This document shows, piece by piece, positions 53,040 through 61,885 of a stretch of DNA of 64,000 nucleotides; the stretch's first letter is position 1; every line of letters begins with the position of its first letter. The position numbers and the translations under genes are program-made. The notes beneath the pieces are model-generated. The model did no database searches. It was not told the DNA's origin and was given only the letters and a program-made list of their open reading frames with translations. The DNA is from an uncultured Spirochaetia bacterium (GTDB lineage: Bacteria > Spirochaetota > Spirochaetia > CAKZLE01). Location: positions 124,001-188,000 of the forward strand of contig CAKZLE010000023.1 of NCBI GenBank assembly GCA_937125225.1. The letters run 5' to 3'.

Positions 53040-54311
53040 ATGAAAAAATTCCTACTTGTAACTGCAGTAATCCTTTTGCTGCTCTCTCCCATCTATGCAG
53101 AGACCCTAGAGAGTACAGATGATCTGATCGCCTATGGATTAGCTCATAACATTACCTATATGAAAGCACTCTATGCTCTAAGGTCTGCAGAGAGTGCCCT
53201 TGATGTCGAGAAGCCCTATGAAGCAGCTTCTTTAGAGGTCAGCTCTACAGCAAAGTTGAATTCGAGTAGTAACAGCTGGGATTCATCGATGGACCTCGAT
53301 GTTCCCCTACTCGACCAGCTCTCTTTGAGTGCTAACATCGATACAGACCTTGATGGTTCTGTAGGATTGACCTACAAGCCATTCGAAGTGTCAGAATCTA
53401 CCGTCACCATCGATACCACCTATGAGAGCGCACTCGTATACCTGAATGAACTTGAGAAGACACTCACTTCAACAATCATCGATGATTATCTGAGTTATAT
53501 GATCGCATTAGAGGAGCTCGAGTATCAGCAGGGGGTCGCAGACCTCGAGAAGATATATTATGAAGATGAGCTCGCTCTCTATGACCTTGGAGAATCAACG
53601 ATCATCGAAGTCCAGGACGTGTTCATCGACTGGACTGAGAAGAAGGCTCTCGTCCGGTCGAAACAGAATACGTTGACAGAGGCGAAGATCAATCTCTATA
53701 CGACTCTCGGTAGTGATTCACAGAGTCTAGATCTACCAGTAATCGATATAGCATCTTTGACTGCAATCATTGCGGAGAATGATCTCATAGATTTTGAGTC
53801 TATAACCTCTCCTATGGTCGCCTATTCAGTGGTCGATGCGCAGAATACCGTGTTAAAAGCACAGGATGCCTATGATACCCAGCGTTCCTATGATCCTGAT
53901 CTTAAGATCTCGGGTGATATGGACACCTCCGGGGAGATCACCACTTCAATAGTATTCGGTATCGGTTTCGATGATTTCAATGGTGATGAGAAAGATGAAC
54001 TCTACGACGATCTGATCCTTGCTCAGGCAGAGGCTGTCTCGAAGATAACTGAGGTTCAGTTCAAAATCGACACCCTCATCATGACTCTTGAAGAGGATAA
54101 GAGGGAGATCGACGACCTGAGTCTTGAGATCGAGATGAATGATCTATTGATCGAAGAAGGAAAGTTATTATTCGAATATGGAGAATTCACAGAACTGGAA
54201 CTACAGTCCCTCCTGCTCAATTCAGAGCTGTTAGAGATCAATCTCTATAGCAAGATCAAAGAGAAATATATACATCAGTTGGATCTTCTCGTCTATGTGA
54301 ATAATCAGTAA
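53040..54311 (+). CDS. TolC-like outer-membrane efflux protein
   Basis: A protein of 423 aa with a signal peptide (FLLVTAVILLLLSPIYAE) and two repeated OEP halves of long helices: LRSAESALDVEKPYEAASLEV, QQGVADLEKIYYEDELALYDLGES, and later QAEAVSKITEVQFKIDTL with YGEFTELELQSLLLNSELLEI. It would form the outer-membrane channel of the exporter. It starts 3 bases after the permease 2 stop and is closed by a strong terminator, so the operon has five genes. Confidence 0.88.
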   Translation: MKKFLLVTAVILLLLSPIYAETLESTDDLIAYGLAHNITYMKALYALRSAESALDVEKPYEAASLEVSSTAKLNSSSNSWDSSMDLDVPLLDQLSLSANIDTDLDGSVGLTYKPFEVSESTVTIDTTYESALVYLNELEKTLTSTIIDDYLSYMIALEELEYQQGVADLEKIYYEDELALYDLGESTIIEVQDVFIDWTEKKALVRSKQNTLTEAKINLYTTLGSDSQSLDLPVIDIASLTAIIAENDLIDFESITSPMVAYSVVDAQNTVLKAQDAYDTQRSYDPDLKISGDMDTSGEITTSIVFGIGFDDFNGDEKDELYDDLILAQAEAVSKITEVQFKIDTLIMTLEEDKREIDDLSLEIEMNDLLIEEGKLLFEYGEFTELELQSLLLNSELLEINLYSKIKEKYIHQLDLLVYVNNQ

Positions 54312-54319
54312 ATATGCTA

Positions 54320-54353
54320 CAGGGTACAGGCTTCGTCTGTACCCTGTTTTTTT
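54320..54353 (+). terminator. Terminator of the export operon
   Basis: CAGGGTACAG (54320-54329) pairs perfectly with CTGTACCCTG (54337-54346), loop GCTTCGT, followed by TTTTTTT. Confidence 0.95.
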
Positions 54354-54376
54354 GTTGAAAAACAAATCAACCCAAT

Positions 54377-55183
54377 CTAGAAATCGAAATTATCGGGATC
54401 AGGACCTATGCGAGATCCTTCCAAGACTCTCATCCTCTCAAGATCTTCATGACTTATGGTAATATCAGGAATCTGAAGATTCTCAACCATACGCTCTTTA
54501 TGAGTCGATTTGACCAACGGAAGGGTTCCCATCTGAAGTTGCCAGACTGTGGCGAACTGTGCTATCGAAACATCATAGGCCTTTGCGAGTTCTCCGATCA
54601 GGGGGATAGAGAAGATCGCCCCCTGCATCAGTGGAGCCCATGCTTCAATGAGGATATCATGCTTAAGACAATACTCTCTCAACTCTAATTGTGGGAACTG
54701 CGGGTGGAGTTCGATCTGATTGACCATCGGTACGATAGATGAGGCTTCAATGAGTTCATCAAGCATCGGAATAGTGAAATTACTCACCCCTATCGACTTG
54801 ATCGAACCCTCTGAATAGAGTCTCTCTAAGGCTTTCCAACTCTCTTTACTGAGAGGCTTCGGCCAGTGAATCAGATAGAGATCAAGATAATCGGTCTTGA
54901 GCCGTTCTAAGGATTCTTCAAAGGCTCTCAGAGTCTGATCATAACCTTGATCAGCATTCCACAATTTACTCGTGAGGAATATCTCCTCACGCTCTTTAAC
55001 ACAATTATGAAGTCCCTCTCCTACACCCTTCTCATTTCCATATACCGATGCAGTATCAATATGGGTATAGCCGAGGTCAACAGCATCAATGATTACGTTC
55101 GGGGCCTCTTCATCGGGAATCTTGAATGTCCCAAACCCGATTGAAGGTATGTTCTTTCCATTAGACAGTATATAATCTTTCAT
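54377..55183 (-). CDS. Aldo/keto reductase
   Basis: A protein of 268 aa, a (beta/alpha)8 NADPH-dependent carbonyl reductase. The catalytic set is visible: GYTHIDTASVYGNEKGVGEGL (Asp, Tyr), FLTSKLWN (Lys), YLDLYLIHWP (His) and the signature SIGVSNF. The C-terminal cofactor site shows LPLVKSTHKERMVENL. The start ATG 55183 has GGAGGAAACG upstream; an earlier in-frame ATG at 55210 is less likely. It is close to the YvgN/DkgA group of glyoxal reductases; exact substrate unknown. Confidence 0.95.
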   Translation of the reverse strand: MKDYILSNGKNIPSIGFGTFKIPDEEAPNVIIDAVDLGYTHIDTASVYGNEKGVGEGLHNCVKEREEIFLTSKLWNADQGYDQTLRAFEESLERLKTDYLDLYLIHWPKPLSKESWKALERLYSEGSIKSIGVSNFTIPMLDELIEASSIVPMVNQIELHPQFPQLELREYCLKHDILIEAWAPLMQGAIFSIPLIGELAKAYDVSIAQFATVWQLQMGTLPLVKSTHKERMVENLQIPDITISHEDLERMRVLEGSRIGPDPDNFDF

Positions 55184-55369
55184 CGTTTCCTCCAAATCAT
55201 CTTCATCCACTAGTATACCATGCTACCTATAAGAAGTTCACCTCACATTTCAGCTATACCACCCTTCAGTCTATCGAGGGTGGTGTTCAAGACGTTTTCC
55301 AGTCTATTGAGGGCTTTATAACTCGTGATTGGGACAGAGGCTATCTCCAACCTTTGTCACCTTTTCGGA
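55184..55369. repeat. Gap with imperfect direct repeat and strong hairpin
   Basis: CAGTCTATCGAGGG (55267-55280) and CAGTCTATTGAGGG (55300-55313) are direct repeats 33 bases apart. ACCACCCT and AGGGTGGT (about 55258-55284) form a perfect 8-bp hairpin around the first repeat. On the minus strand a 33-codon frame without internal stop reads through both copies (LNRLENVL, LDRLKGG), but it has no start. It looks like a remnant of a coding or dispersed repeat element. Confidence 0.45.
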
Positions 55370-56695
55370 TCAGAGAGAGTTCTTATTCCCACGCATGAGT
55401 ATGCCAGCTAAGAAGATCAACAGAGTGATCACAACAAAAGGGATGATCATGGCCTTTTGTATTGCTCCCCAGATGATATAACAAGAGCCAACTGCAGCAA
55501 GAGCAGGAGCAATGAATCGAACGAAAACTGTCTCATCAGTGAAGGATCTCATGACCCATAGATAGAGTGAGAGATAGATCAGATAGAGAAAGGCGATAGG
55601 AAGCTCTGAGATATCCATGAAACCCCACCAGCCATGAAAGTTGCCATACCAGACAACCAACCATATAGCGGATAAGATAAATCCGAGGATACCTGAGTTG
55701 ATCGTACTGTTTGTCTTCTCATTGACCTTTCCGAAGATCTCAGGTTTTGGTCCAAGCTTTCTCGCTGCGATCGAATACATCCCTCGAACCGATCCCATCA
55801 CTAGACCGTTCAGAGTCCCAAGACAGGAGACAACCACAAAAAGAGTGAGGATAGTTCCTGCGAGATTACCGAATACCAAGGAGATGACCTGTACCGGCGC
55901 ATTATCTGCTGCAGCTATTACCTGATCGTTGGTAAGTACTCCGGCGATTCCAATATAGTAGAGCATATAGGCTATTACGACTACCGCAGCACCGACCATC
56001 AAGGCCTTAGGAAGAGTCTTCTTAGCGTCACGAAGTTCTGCATTGATAGAAGTCGCAATGATCCACCCCTCATAGGCGAAGACGGTTGCAAGTGTCGCTA
56101 CTGCAAGACCTCCACCACTAGAGGATATATTCTGGGCTGAATTCGTGAAACTTGCGATCGTCTGACCTTTTGTCAGCCCCATGACCAAGCCGATCACCAC
56201 GACGATAGCGATCGGAACCAGTTTGATCATGGCAGTAGAGACCTGCCATCGACCTGCAAGAACAGGGGATAATACATTCAGGAGGAAGAAGAGCGTCAGA
56301 TAGATGAATGCGATCAACCATATACCAGACTCAAGTGCGAAGAGTCCCATAGTATAGTTCGCTGATACCCAAGCAAGTACTGCACAGAGTGTGGGATAAT
56401 AGACAAAGGTCATGAACCAACCGACGAGGTACCCCCCCTTCGGGCCATAGGCCTCTTCAAAATAGTCTACAAGACCGTTAACCCTCTCATATCTTGTCGC
56501 GATCTTTGCGAAGACGAAAGAGGTTATGATCATGATCAGACCACCGATGAGCCATGCGACAAGGGCAATAGGCAATGAGCCTCCAGATGCGATCAACACA
56601 TCGTCAGCCTTGAAAAAGACACCAGAACCAATGACGATCCCTACAACCATAGCCGTAGCGGTCCAGAATCCATATTTCTTTTGTAATTTTTCCAT
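55370..56695 (-). CDS. APC-family amino acid permease
   Basis: A protein of 441 aa with about 12 membrane spans. MVVGIVIGSGVFFKADDVL is the conserved first helix with the GSG substrate loop, and FAYEGWIIATSINAEL and SVRGMYSIAARK follow. It most resembles the LAT-like/SteT (serine/threonine exchanger) subfamily. The start ATG 56695 follows GGAGTGTGTAC. The transported amino acid and direction cannot be decided from sequence. Confidence 0.9.
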   Translation of the reverse strand: MEKLQKKYGFWTATAMVVGIVIGSGVFFKADDVLIASGGSLPIALVAWLIGGLIMIITSFVFAKIATRYERVNGLVDYFEEAYGPKGGYLVGWFMTFVYYPTLCAVLAWVSANYTMGLFALESGIWLIAFIYLTLFFLLNVLSPVLAGRWQVSTAMIKLVPIAIVVVIGLVMGLTKGQTIASFTNSAQNISSSGGGLAVATLATVFAYEGWIIATSINAELRDAKKTLPKALMVGAAVVVIAYMLYYIGIAGVLTNDQVIAAADNAPVQVISLVFGNLAGTILTLFVVVSCLGTLNGLVMGSVRGMYSIAARKLGPKPEIFGKVNEKTNSTINSGILGFILSAIWLVVWYGNFHGWWGFMDISELPIAFLYLIYLSLYLWVMRSFTDETVFVRFIAPALAAVGSCYIIWGAIQKAMIIPFVVITLLIFLAGILMRGNKNSL

Positions 56696-56779
56696 GTACA
56701 CACTCCAATTTTAGACTACTCTTCAGGTACAAGTCTTATGTACCGATGAGTAAGATATCATATATGTAGGTAGTTGTGT

Positions 56780-56818
56780 AAAAAAAAAGACTGAAGATCA
56801 TTACTGATCATCAGTCTT
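56780..56818 (-). terminator. Terminator after the anti-sigma factor gene
   Basis: AAGACTGA (56787-56794) pairs with TCAGTCTT (56811-56818). On the minus strand the stem runs into about nine T (complement of 56780-56788). Confidence 0.85.
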
Positions 56819-56840
56819 CATCGACTTGCTGGACTGTCAC

Positions 56841-57500
56841 CTATTCTGTGGTCAGTTCAGTCTCCTCTGGGAGTTCCCCAAGGGATTCGTCCCAAGGTGT
56901 TTCTGGATCATCCACTAATGGAGTCTCCAAAGCAACTGGAACTTCCTCTATATCTTTCAAGCGCAATTCAACTTCAAAGCCCTTCTTATCGAGCATCACT
57001 AGGATGTCTTCTACAGAAAGGTCATCGAGAATACGCGCTACTGCAACTGAATCCGTCGCACTGACTGGTACCATCTCACCTACTGGAGCTGCAGTCTCTA
57101 CCTCTACTGCTGCACTGATCACGGGGATCGGTGTATCATTAAGGTCCTGTCCTCCGTTGATATTCTGTAGAACAAAGAAGTTAATAGCAAAAAGACAGAC
57201 AAAAGCAGCAGCGACTCCGATCAACATCGGGGTTCTGACATACAGACGTTTCTTCATGAAACGTGAAGGCTCCTCTGTGACCACATTACTTTTCAGATAT
57301 TTCCAAACTCTCTCTTTCTGATCTTCGAACTCATAATCCTGAATTCGAGCAGATTGTATTTGCTTACCTAATGACTTGTGTTGTTCGAACCGATGTTTGC
57401 AGTCCTGGCAATGAAGAAGATGCTCTTCCACTTGAGTCTTCCATGGTTCACCAAGTTCCCCATCAATGTAAGCTGATAATGTCTTATCATCTAGACACAT
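56841..57500 (-). CDS. Zinc-finger anti-sigma factor
   Basis: A protein of 219 aa. The N-terminus has the ZAS motif with His27, Cys31 and Cys34 (HLLHCQDC), and SAYIDGELGEPW is the usual opening. A single membrane span (about 93-112, MLIGVAAAFVCLFAINFF) leads to a C-terminal domain rich in acidic residues and Pro, facing the periplasm. It would hold the ECF sigma factor encoded upstream, whose gene it overlaps by 14 bases. Release may be by thiol or zinc chemistry or by proteolysis; unknown here. Confidence 0.9.
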   Translation of the reverse strand: MCLDDKTLSAYIDGELGEPWKTQVEEHLLHCQDCKHRFEQHKSLGKQIQSARIQDYEFEDQKERVWKYLKSNVVTEEPSRFMKKRLYVRTPMLIGVAAAFVCLFAINFFVLQNINGGQDLNDTPIPVISAAVEVETAAPVGEMVPVSATDSVAVARILDDLSVEDILVMLDKKGFEVELRLKDIEEVPVALETPLVDDPETPWDESLGELPEETELTTE

Positions 57501-58017
57501 ACATATCCTCCTGATTCAGCAGTTTTTCTAATTGCTGCCTTGCTCGGTGCACTCGCACCTTCACATTACTTTCGGAAATATTAAGTATAGTGGCGATCTC
57601 TCGATAGTTCAGTTCACTATACTCTTTAAGTACGAGCACTGCTCGTAACTTTTCCGGTAACTTATGTATTGCTTCCCGAACAAGAGCACATGTCTCTTGA
57701 CCAAGAACTTCATCCTCACCAGTCTTGAGAACAGGCTTTGTCTGTTTCTTTATCTTCTCAACAGCAACTTGCTCTCTACCCTTTCTCTTCACATAGTTGA
57801 TTGACAGGTTCTTAGTCACACGGATCAGCCAATATTTCGCCTCATCAATCGATGGAAATGAAAGACTCCGGTTATAAAACCTGATAAAAGCTTCCTGACA
57901 GATGTCCTCTGATGCATCCATATTATAGGTAACATGATAGGCAACACGCATCAAAACAGGAAAGACTTCCTTATAAACTAGTTGAAAAGACTCATAACCG
58001 TTACTTTTAACTTCCAT
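57487..58017 (-). CDS. ECF-type RNA polymerase sigma factor
   Basis: A protein of 176 aa. Region 2 contains DASEDICQEAFIRFY and AKYWLIRVTKNLSINYVKR; region 4 contains LPEKLRAVLVLKEYSELNYREIATIL and SESNVKVRVHRARQQL. I start at ATG 58017; a GTG at 58032 is in frame and neither has a clear binding site. It follows cysS on the same strand after 28 bases and overlaps the anti-sigma gene, so the three may share a transcript. No own promoter is visible in the short gap. Confidence 0.94.
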   Translation of the reverse strand: MEVKSNGYESFQLVYKEVFPVLMRVAYHVTYNMDASEDICQEAFIRFYNRSLSFPSIDEAKYWLIRVTKNLSINYVKRKGREQVAVEKIKKQTKPVLKTGEDEVLGQETCALVREAIHKLPEKLRAVLVLKEYSELNYREIATILNISESNVKVRVHRARQQLEKLLNQEDMYVSR

Positions 58018-58045
58018 AACTATTAACAACACACCATAAAATAAG

Positions 58046-59464
58046 TTACACGATTGATTTCCATTTTGTACCAGAAGCGGTATCTTTTATCTCAATACCG
58101 TGCTCTAGGAGTATATCACGAATCTCATCTGCTCTTATAAAGTTTTTATTTTTCCTGACAATCTCACGCTCTTGAATCAGAGCAAGAAGGTCAGCACTCA
58201 GCTCCTGTACCTCTGCAACCACTACTCCATCTATTCGTAAACCCAAGACTTTGTCAATATCATAGAGTATAGTTATCTTCTCTGATGGAGTCAAATCATT
58301 ATCTTTCAGTACTGCCCAGACTACAGAGAGAGCTCTAGGCATATTGAGGTCCCTGAAGACCGCACCCTTGAACTCTTCGATACATTTCTGTGCCGGTGCC
58401 GAAAGAGCCGACAGTTCTAACTGAGATGCCCCCTCCTCGAGGAGTTTCTGCACTCGAGTGACCAGATTGTTCCGAGCTGTCTTTGCAGAATCAAGCGATT
58501 CGAAAGAGAACTGGAGCTGAGATCTATAGTGACCTCCCAAACAGAAGTATCTAAAGTCCATAGGGTCGTAACCCTTCTTCTTCAGAAGTGACAGGGTCAA
58601 GAACTCCCCTTTCGACTTTGACATCTTACCAGTCTCATCGAGAAGGAACTCCCCATGAATCCAGAAATTGACCCAGGGACTCTTTCCCGTCGCAGCCTCT
58701 GATTGTGCGATCTCATTCGTGTGATGGACTGGTATATGGTCGGTACCACCACAATGGATATCGAACTGTTCGCCTAGATATTTCATACTCATGGCACTAC
58801 ACTCGAGGTGCCAACCAGGATAACCGACTCCCCAGGGAGAATCCCAGGTCATCGCCTGCTTATCGAACTTGGAGTTGGTGAACCAGAGGACGAAATCCTT
58901 GGGATTTCGTTTATTGGTATCTACTTCGATCCTAGCCCCAGATTTCAACTCACTCAGATCGAGTCTAGCAAGCTTTCCATAGGCAGGGAAGGTATCGATA
59001 CTGAAATAGACATTACCACCTGAGATATAAGTGTGTCCGTTTTCTTCTAGTCGTCTGATCAGAGCTATCATCTCACCGATATGTTCTGTAGCTTTACACG
59101 CTACGGTCGGAACTTCGATGTTCAGATCCTTTGTATCGTCAAAGAAGGCCTTTGTATAGAATTCTGCGATATCATAGACACTTCGACCAGTCTCTTTCGA
59201 AGTCTTGACCATCTTGTCCTCACCATCATCTCCATCCCCAACGAGATGACCGACATCGGTGACGTTCATGACATGATTGACCTTATACCCATCATATTCA
59301 AGGACTCTCCTGAGAATATCCTCGAATACGTAGGTTCTCAAGTTCCCGATATGTGCATAATTATAGACTGTGGGTCCACATGCATAGAGTTTCACTTCTT
59401 CGGGATCTATCGGAGTGAACTCCTCCAAGCTTTTTTTCATAGTATTATATAGAGTTAATGACAT
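58046..59464 (-). CDS. cysS: Cysteinyl-tRNA synthetase
   Basis: A protein of 472 aa. Cys29 of [11 protein letters not shown] is the first zinc ligand; HIGN is at 38-41; [15 protein letters not shown] and [17 protein letters not shown] complete the zinc site; KMSKSKGEF is the ATP loop. The C-terminal [18 protein letters not shown] is typical. The start ATG 59464 has GGGGGC upstream; ATG 59482 is a weaker option. It charges tRNA-Cys. Confidence 0.97.
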   Translation of the reverse strand: MSLTLYNTMKKSLEEFTPIDPEEVKLYACGPTVYNYAHIGNLRTYVFEDILRRVLEYDGYKVNHVMNVTDVGHLVGDGDDGEDKMVKTSKETGRSVYDIAEFYTKAFFDDTKDLNIEVPTVACKATEHIGEMIALIRRLEENGHTYISGGNVYFSIDTFPAYGKLARLDLSELKSGARIEVDTNKRNPKDFVLWFTNSKFDKQAMTWDSPWGVGYPGWHLECSAMSMKYLGEQFDIHCGGTDHIPVHHTNEIAQSEAATGKSPWVNFWIHGEFLLDETGKMSKSKGEFLTLSLLKKKGYDPMDFRYFCLGGHYRSQLQFSFESLDSAKTARNNLVTRVQKLLEEGASQLELSALSAPAQKCIEEFKGAVFRDLNMPRALSVVWAVLKDNDLTPSEKITILYDIDKVLGLRIDGVVVAEVQELSADLLALIQEREIVRKNKNFIRADEIRDILLEHGIEIKDTASGTKWKSIV

Positions 59465-59506
59465 AACTGCCCCCAATTTCAATAATAAATAACATGTCCA
59501 TTATAT

Positions 59507-59535
59507 TTGCCCAAATGGGATTAATCCAGTACAAT
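59507..59535 (+). promoter_or_regulatory. murB promoter
   Basis: TTGCCC (59507-59512), 17-base spacer, TACAAT (59530-59535). Transcription would begin near 59542, which excludes the upstream in-frame ATG at 59534; a GTG at 59543 sits at the predicted start of the mRNA. Confidence 0.6.
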
Positions 59536-59581
59536 GATACTTGTGCAATCAAATGTACGAGAAACAGGTGAAAAAATCAAC

Positions 59582-60472
59582 ATGGAACATTTAATACAAA
59601 AAGACATATTATTAGAATCATATACATCGATCAAAGCAGGTGGACGAGCAGAATATATAGCACAACCTGAAAACTATGAGGAACTCTCAGGACTACTCGC
59701 ATGGGCTTTAGACCAACAACAGGATGTGAATATTCTCGGAAGTGGAACGAATACCCTCATCTCTGAAAAGGGTGTAGAGGGGCTCCTTATCGACATTAAG
59801 AAGTTGCGAAAGGTCCATACTCGTGGAACCCTTCTTACAGCCTATGCAGGAAGTTCTATGGAGAGCGTAGTCAAGGCAGCAGGGGATGCAGGGCTATCAG
59901 GCCTGGAGTATTTCTCAGGACTTCCGGGTACTGTCGGTGGGGCAGTCTATGGCAACGCAGGATGCTTCGGACATGAGGTCGCTGATCTCATTGAATGGAT
60001 CGAATATATGACCCCGGATGGGGAAATGCATAAGATGAGAAAAGACCAGTACCTATTCACTTATAGGGGATCTCCCTGTAAATGCAATGGATGGATCATT
60101 ACAGAGGTTGGTTTCAATCTTACCCCGAAACCATCTATAGAGATTCAGGATAAGGCTAAAGGCTATAGACAGAAAAGACGAGATATGGGCCACTACCGAT
60201 ACCCCTCCCTCGGATCAATATTCAAGAACCCGAGCATCGAGGGAATCGATGAAAGGATTTCTGCGGGAAAACTGATTGACGAAGCAGGCCTACTCGGGCA
60301 TGCTGTCGGTGCTGCAAAGATTGCAGAATATCATGGTAATATCATCATCAACCCAAAAGGTGAAGCTAAATCTGATGACATATATCAACTCATAGAGTAC
60401 ATTCAGATGCAGGTCAAGAAGAAACACGATATAGCATTGGAATTGGAGATCAATCTACTAGGAAACTGGTAG
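59582..60472 (+). CDS. murB: UDP-N-acetylenolpyruvoylglucosamine reductase
   Basis: A protein of 296 aa that reduces UDP-GlcNAc-enolpyruvate to UDP-MurNAc in peptidoglycan synthesis, using FAD and NADPH. SIKAGGRAEYIAQP, NILGSGTNTLI, GLEYFSGLPGTVGGAVYGNAG and YPSLGSIFKNP (with the catalytic Ser) are conserved, and the C-terminal AKIAEYHGNIIIN is typical. I take ATG 59582, which fits the family N-terminus; GTG 59543 is an alternative. The binding site is weak (AGGTGA, 12 bases upstream). Confidence 0.95.
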   Translation: MEHLIQKDILLESYTSIKAGGRAEYIAQPENYEELSGLLAWALDQQQDVNILGSGTNTLISEKGVEGLLIDIKKLRKVHTRGTLLTAYAGSSMESVVKAAGDAGLSGLEYFSGLPGTVGGAVYGNAGCFGHEVADLIEWIEYMTPDGEMHKMRKDQYLFTYRGSPCKCNGWIITEVGFNLTPKPSIEIQDKAKGYRQKRRDMGHYRYPSLGSIFKNPSIEGIDERISAGKLIDEAGLLGHAVGAAKIAEYHGNIIINPKGEAKSDDIYQLIEYIQMQVKKKHDIALELEINLLGNW

Positions 60473-60509
60473 AACAGGCTAAAGCCATCGTCATCGAGAA
60501 GGAGTCAAC

Positions 60510-61859
60510 ATGAATGAACCACTGAAACACTTCCTTGAATATTATGAGAGAATGACTCCCTCTGAGAGAAAACTGTTTCTCAATGAGATTCCCTTTGCCG
60601 ACATGGTGGAAGATTGGAACGATCTAGAAGATCAGGAAGCAATGAAGATCTTCGTAGAACTTCCTCTTGAGATAAAGACTGACCTCATATCTGAACTATC
60701 ATATCAGGATCAGGAACTCCTGATCCTAGGACTTTCTGAAAAGAGCAAAAAGAACCTCTTCCAGATGATGGAACCCGACGACCTGGTAGATATCATGCAG
60801 TCGGTGAATAAAGAGGTTCGTGATTCAGTCTGGAAGAGTTTGAGTGATGATGCGAAAAGGGAGATGCTCTTCCTTCTCAGATTCGATGAAGATGATGCTG
60901 CAGGGCTCATGACCCCCAGATTCCTTGCGGTTCAAGCACATACTTCAGTCGGTCAGGCCATCAATTTCATACGAGCTAACTGTAATACGGTCGAGTATCT
61001 TTTCAGTATCTACGTCATCGATCAACTCGAGCGACTCATCGGCTTTGTAGATATGAAATATCTTCTTGCAGCGAAAGACAGCCAGAAGATCAGCGAGATC
61101 CTCGAGGACAAGATCGTCTATGTCTACGAGGACACAGACCAGGAAGAGGTAGCCAAACTGATGGATACCAATGACTTCGCATCTATTCCGGTAATAAACC
61201 ATGAACATATCCTCATTGGTATCGTCACTTTCGATGATGTCATCGATGTCATTAGAGAGGAACAGACAGAGGATGTCTATAAGATGGGTGGTATGGCATC
61301 ATCGACGGATACCTATATGCACAACTCAGTATGGGACCTCGTGAAGATGCGTGTCCCCTGGTTGATCATTCTCCTACTCTTAGGGACTGTATCGGCGAAT
61401 GTTCTCAACCATTATGAATCGATCCTTGTCGGAGCTGCATTCCTTATCATATTCATGCCGGTAATCACTCAGACTGGTGGTAATGCAGGGTCTCAGGCCT
61501 CAACTCTGATGATCCGTGGTCTTGCGACCGGAGAGATCCAATTCAGGGACGTGATGAAGATCATCTCAAAAGAGCTTCTGATAGGTATCATCATGGGAGT
61601 GATAACCGGCGGTGTCATCATCCTACGATCGATCTTCCTCCCCCCTGGTGTCGGGGTCTATGAGGGCATGGTCATAGGGCTATCACTGATGATTGTAGTG
61701 TTCATATCGAACCTCATTGGTATCTTAGCTCCATTAGGGATCGCACGTCTCGGTAAAGACCCGACAGTCATGTCTGCCCCATTGATGGCTACAGTCATCG
61801 ATATCTGCGGATATGCCATCTACTTCGAGACTGCGAAATGGTTATTGAAGCTTTCCTGA
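60510..61859 (+). CDS. mgtE: Magnesium transporter MgtE
   Basis: A protein of 449 aa. The N-terminal superhelical domain (EIPFADMVEDWNDLEDQEA), two CBS domains (about 135-255, LMTPRFLAVQ ... FASIPVINHEHILIGIVTFDD), a connecting helix and five membrane spans with MPVITQTGGNAGSQASTL are the full MgtE architecture. The cytosolic domains sense magnesium and close the channel. AAGGAG precedes the ATG, 37 bases after murB. No magnesium riboswitch is present in that short gap. Confidence 0.96.
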   Translation: MNEPLKHFLEYYERMTPSERKLFLNEIPFADMVEDWNDLEDQEAMKIFVELPLEIKTDLISELSYQDQELLILGLSEKSKKNLFQMMEPDDLVDIMQSVNKEVRDSVWKSLSDDAKREMLFLLRFDEDDAAGLMTPRFLAVQAHTSVGQAINFIRANCNTVEYLFSIYVIDQLERLIGFVDMKYLLAAKDSQKISEILEDKIVYVYEDTDQEEVAKLMDTNDFASIPVINHEHILIGIVTFDDVIDVIREEQTEDVYKMGGMASSTDTYMHNSVWDLVKMRVPWLIILLLLGTVSANVLNHYESILVGAAFLIIFMPVITQTGGNAGSQASTLMIRGLATGEIQFRDVMKIISKELLIGIIMGVITGGVIILRSIFLPPGVGVYEGMVIGLSLMIVVFISNLIGILAPLGIARLGKDPTVMSAPLMATVIDICGYAIYFETAKWLLKLS

Positions 61860-61885
61860 GGATTATCGACGGTACGCAAACATCG

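Noticed and set aside
60473-60509. Magnesium-sensing leader before mgtE
   Set aside because: Only 37 bases separate murB and mgtE, too short for an M-box; regulation is more likely by the protein's own cytosolic domains.
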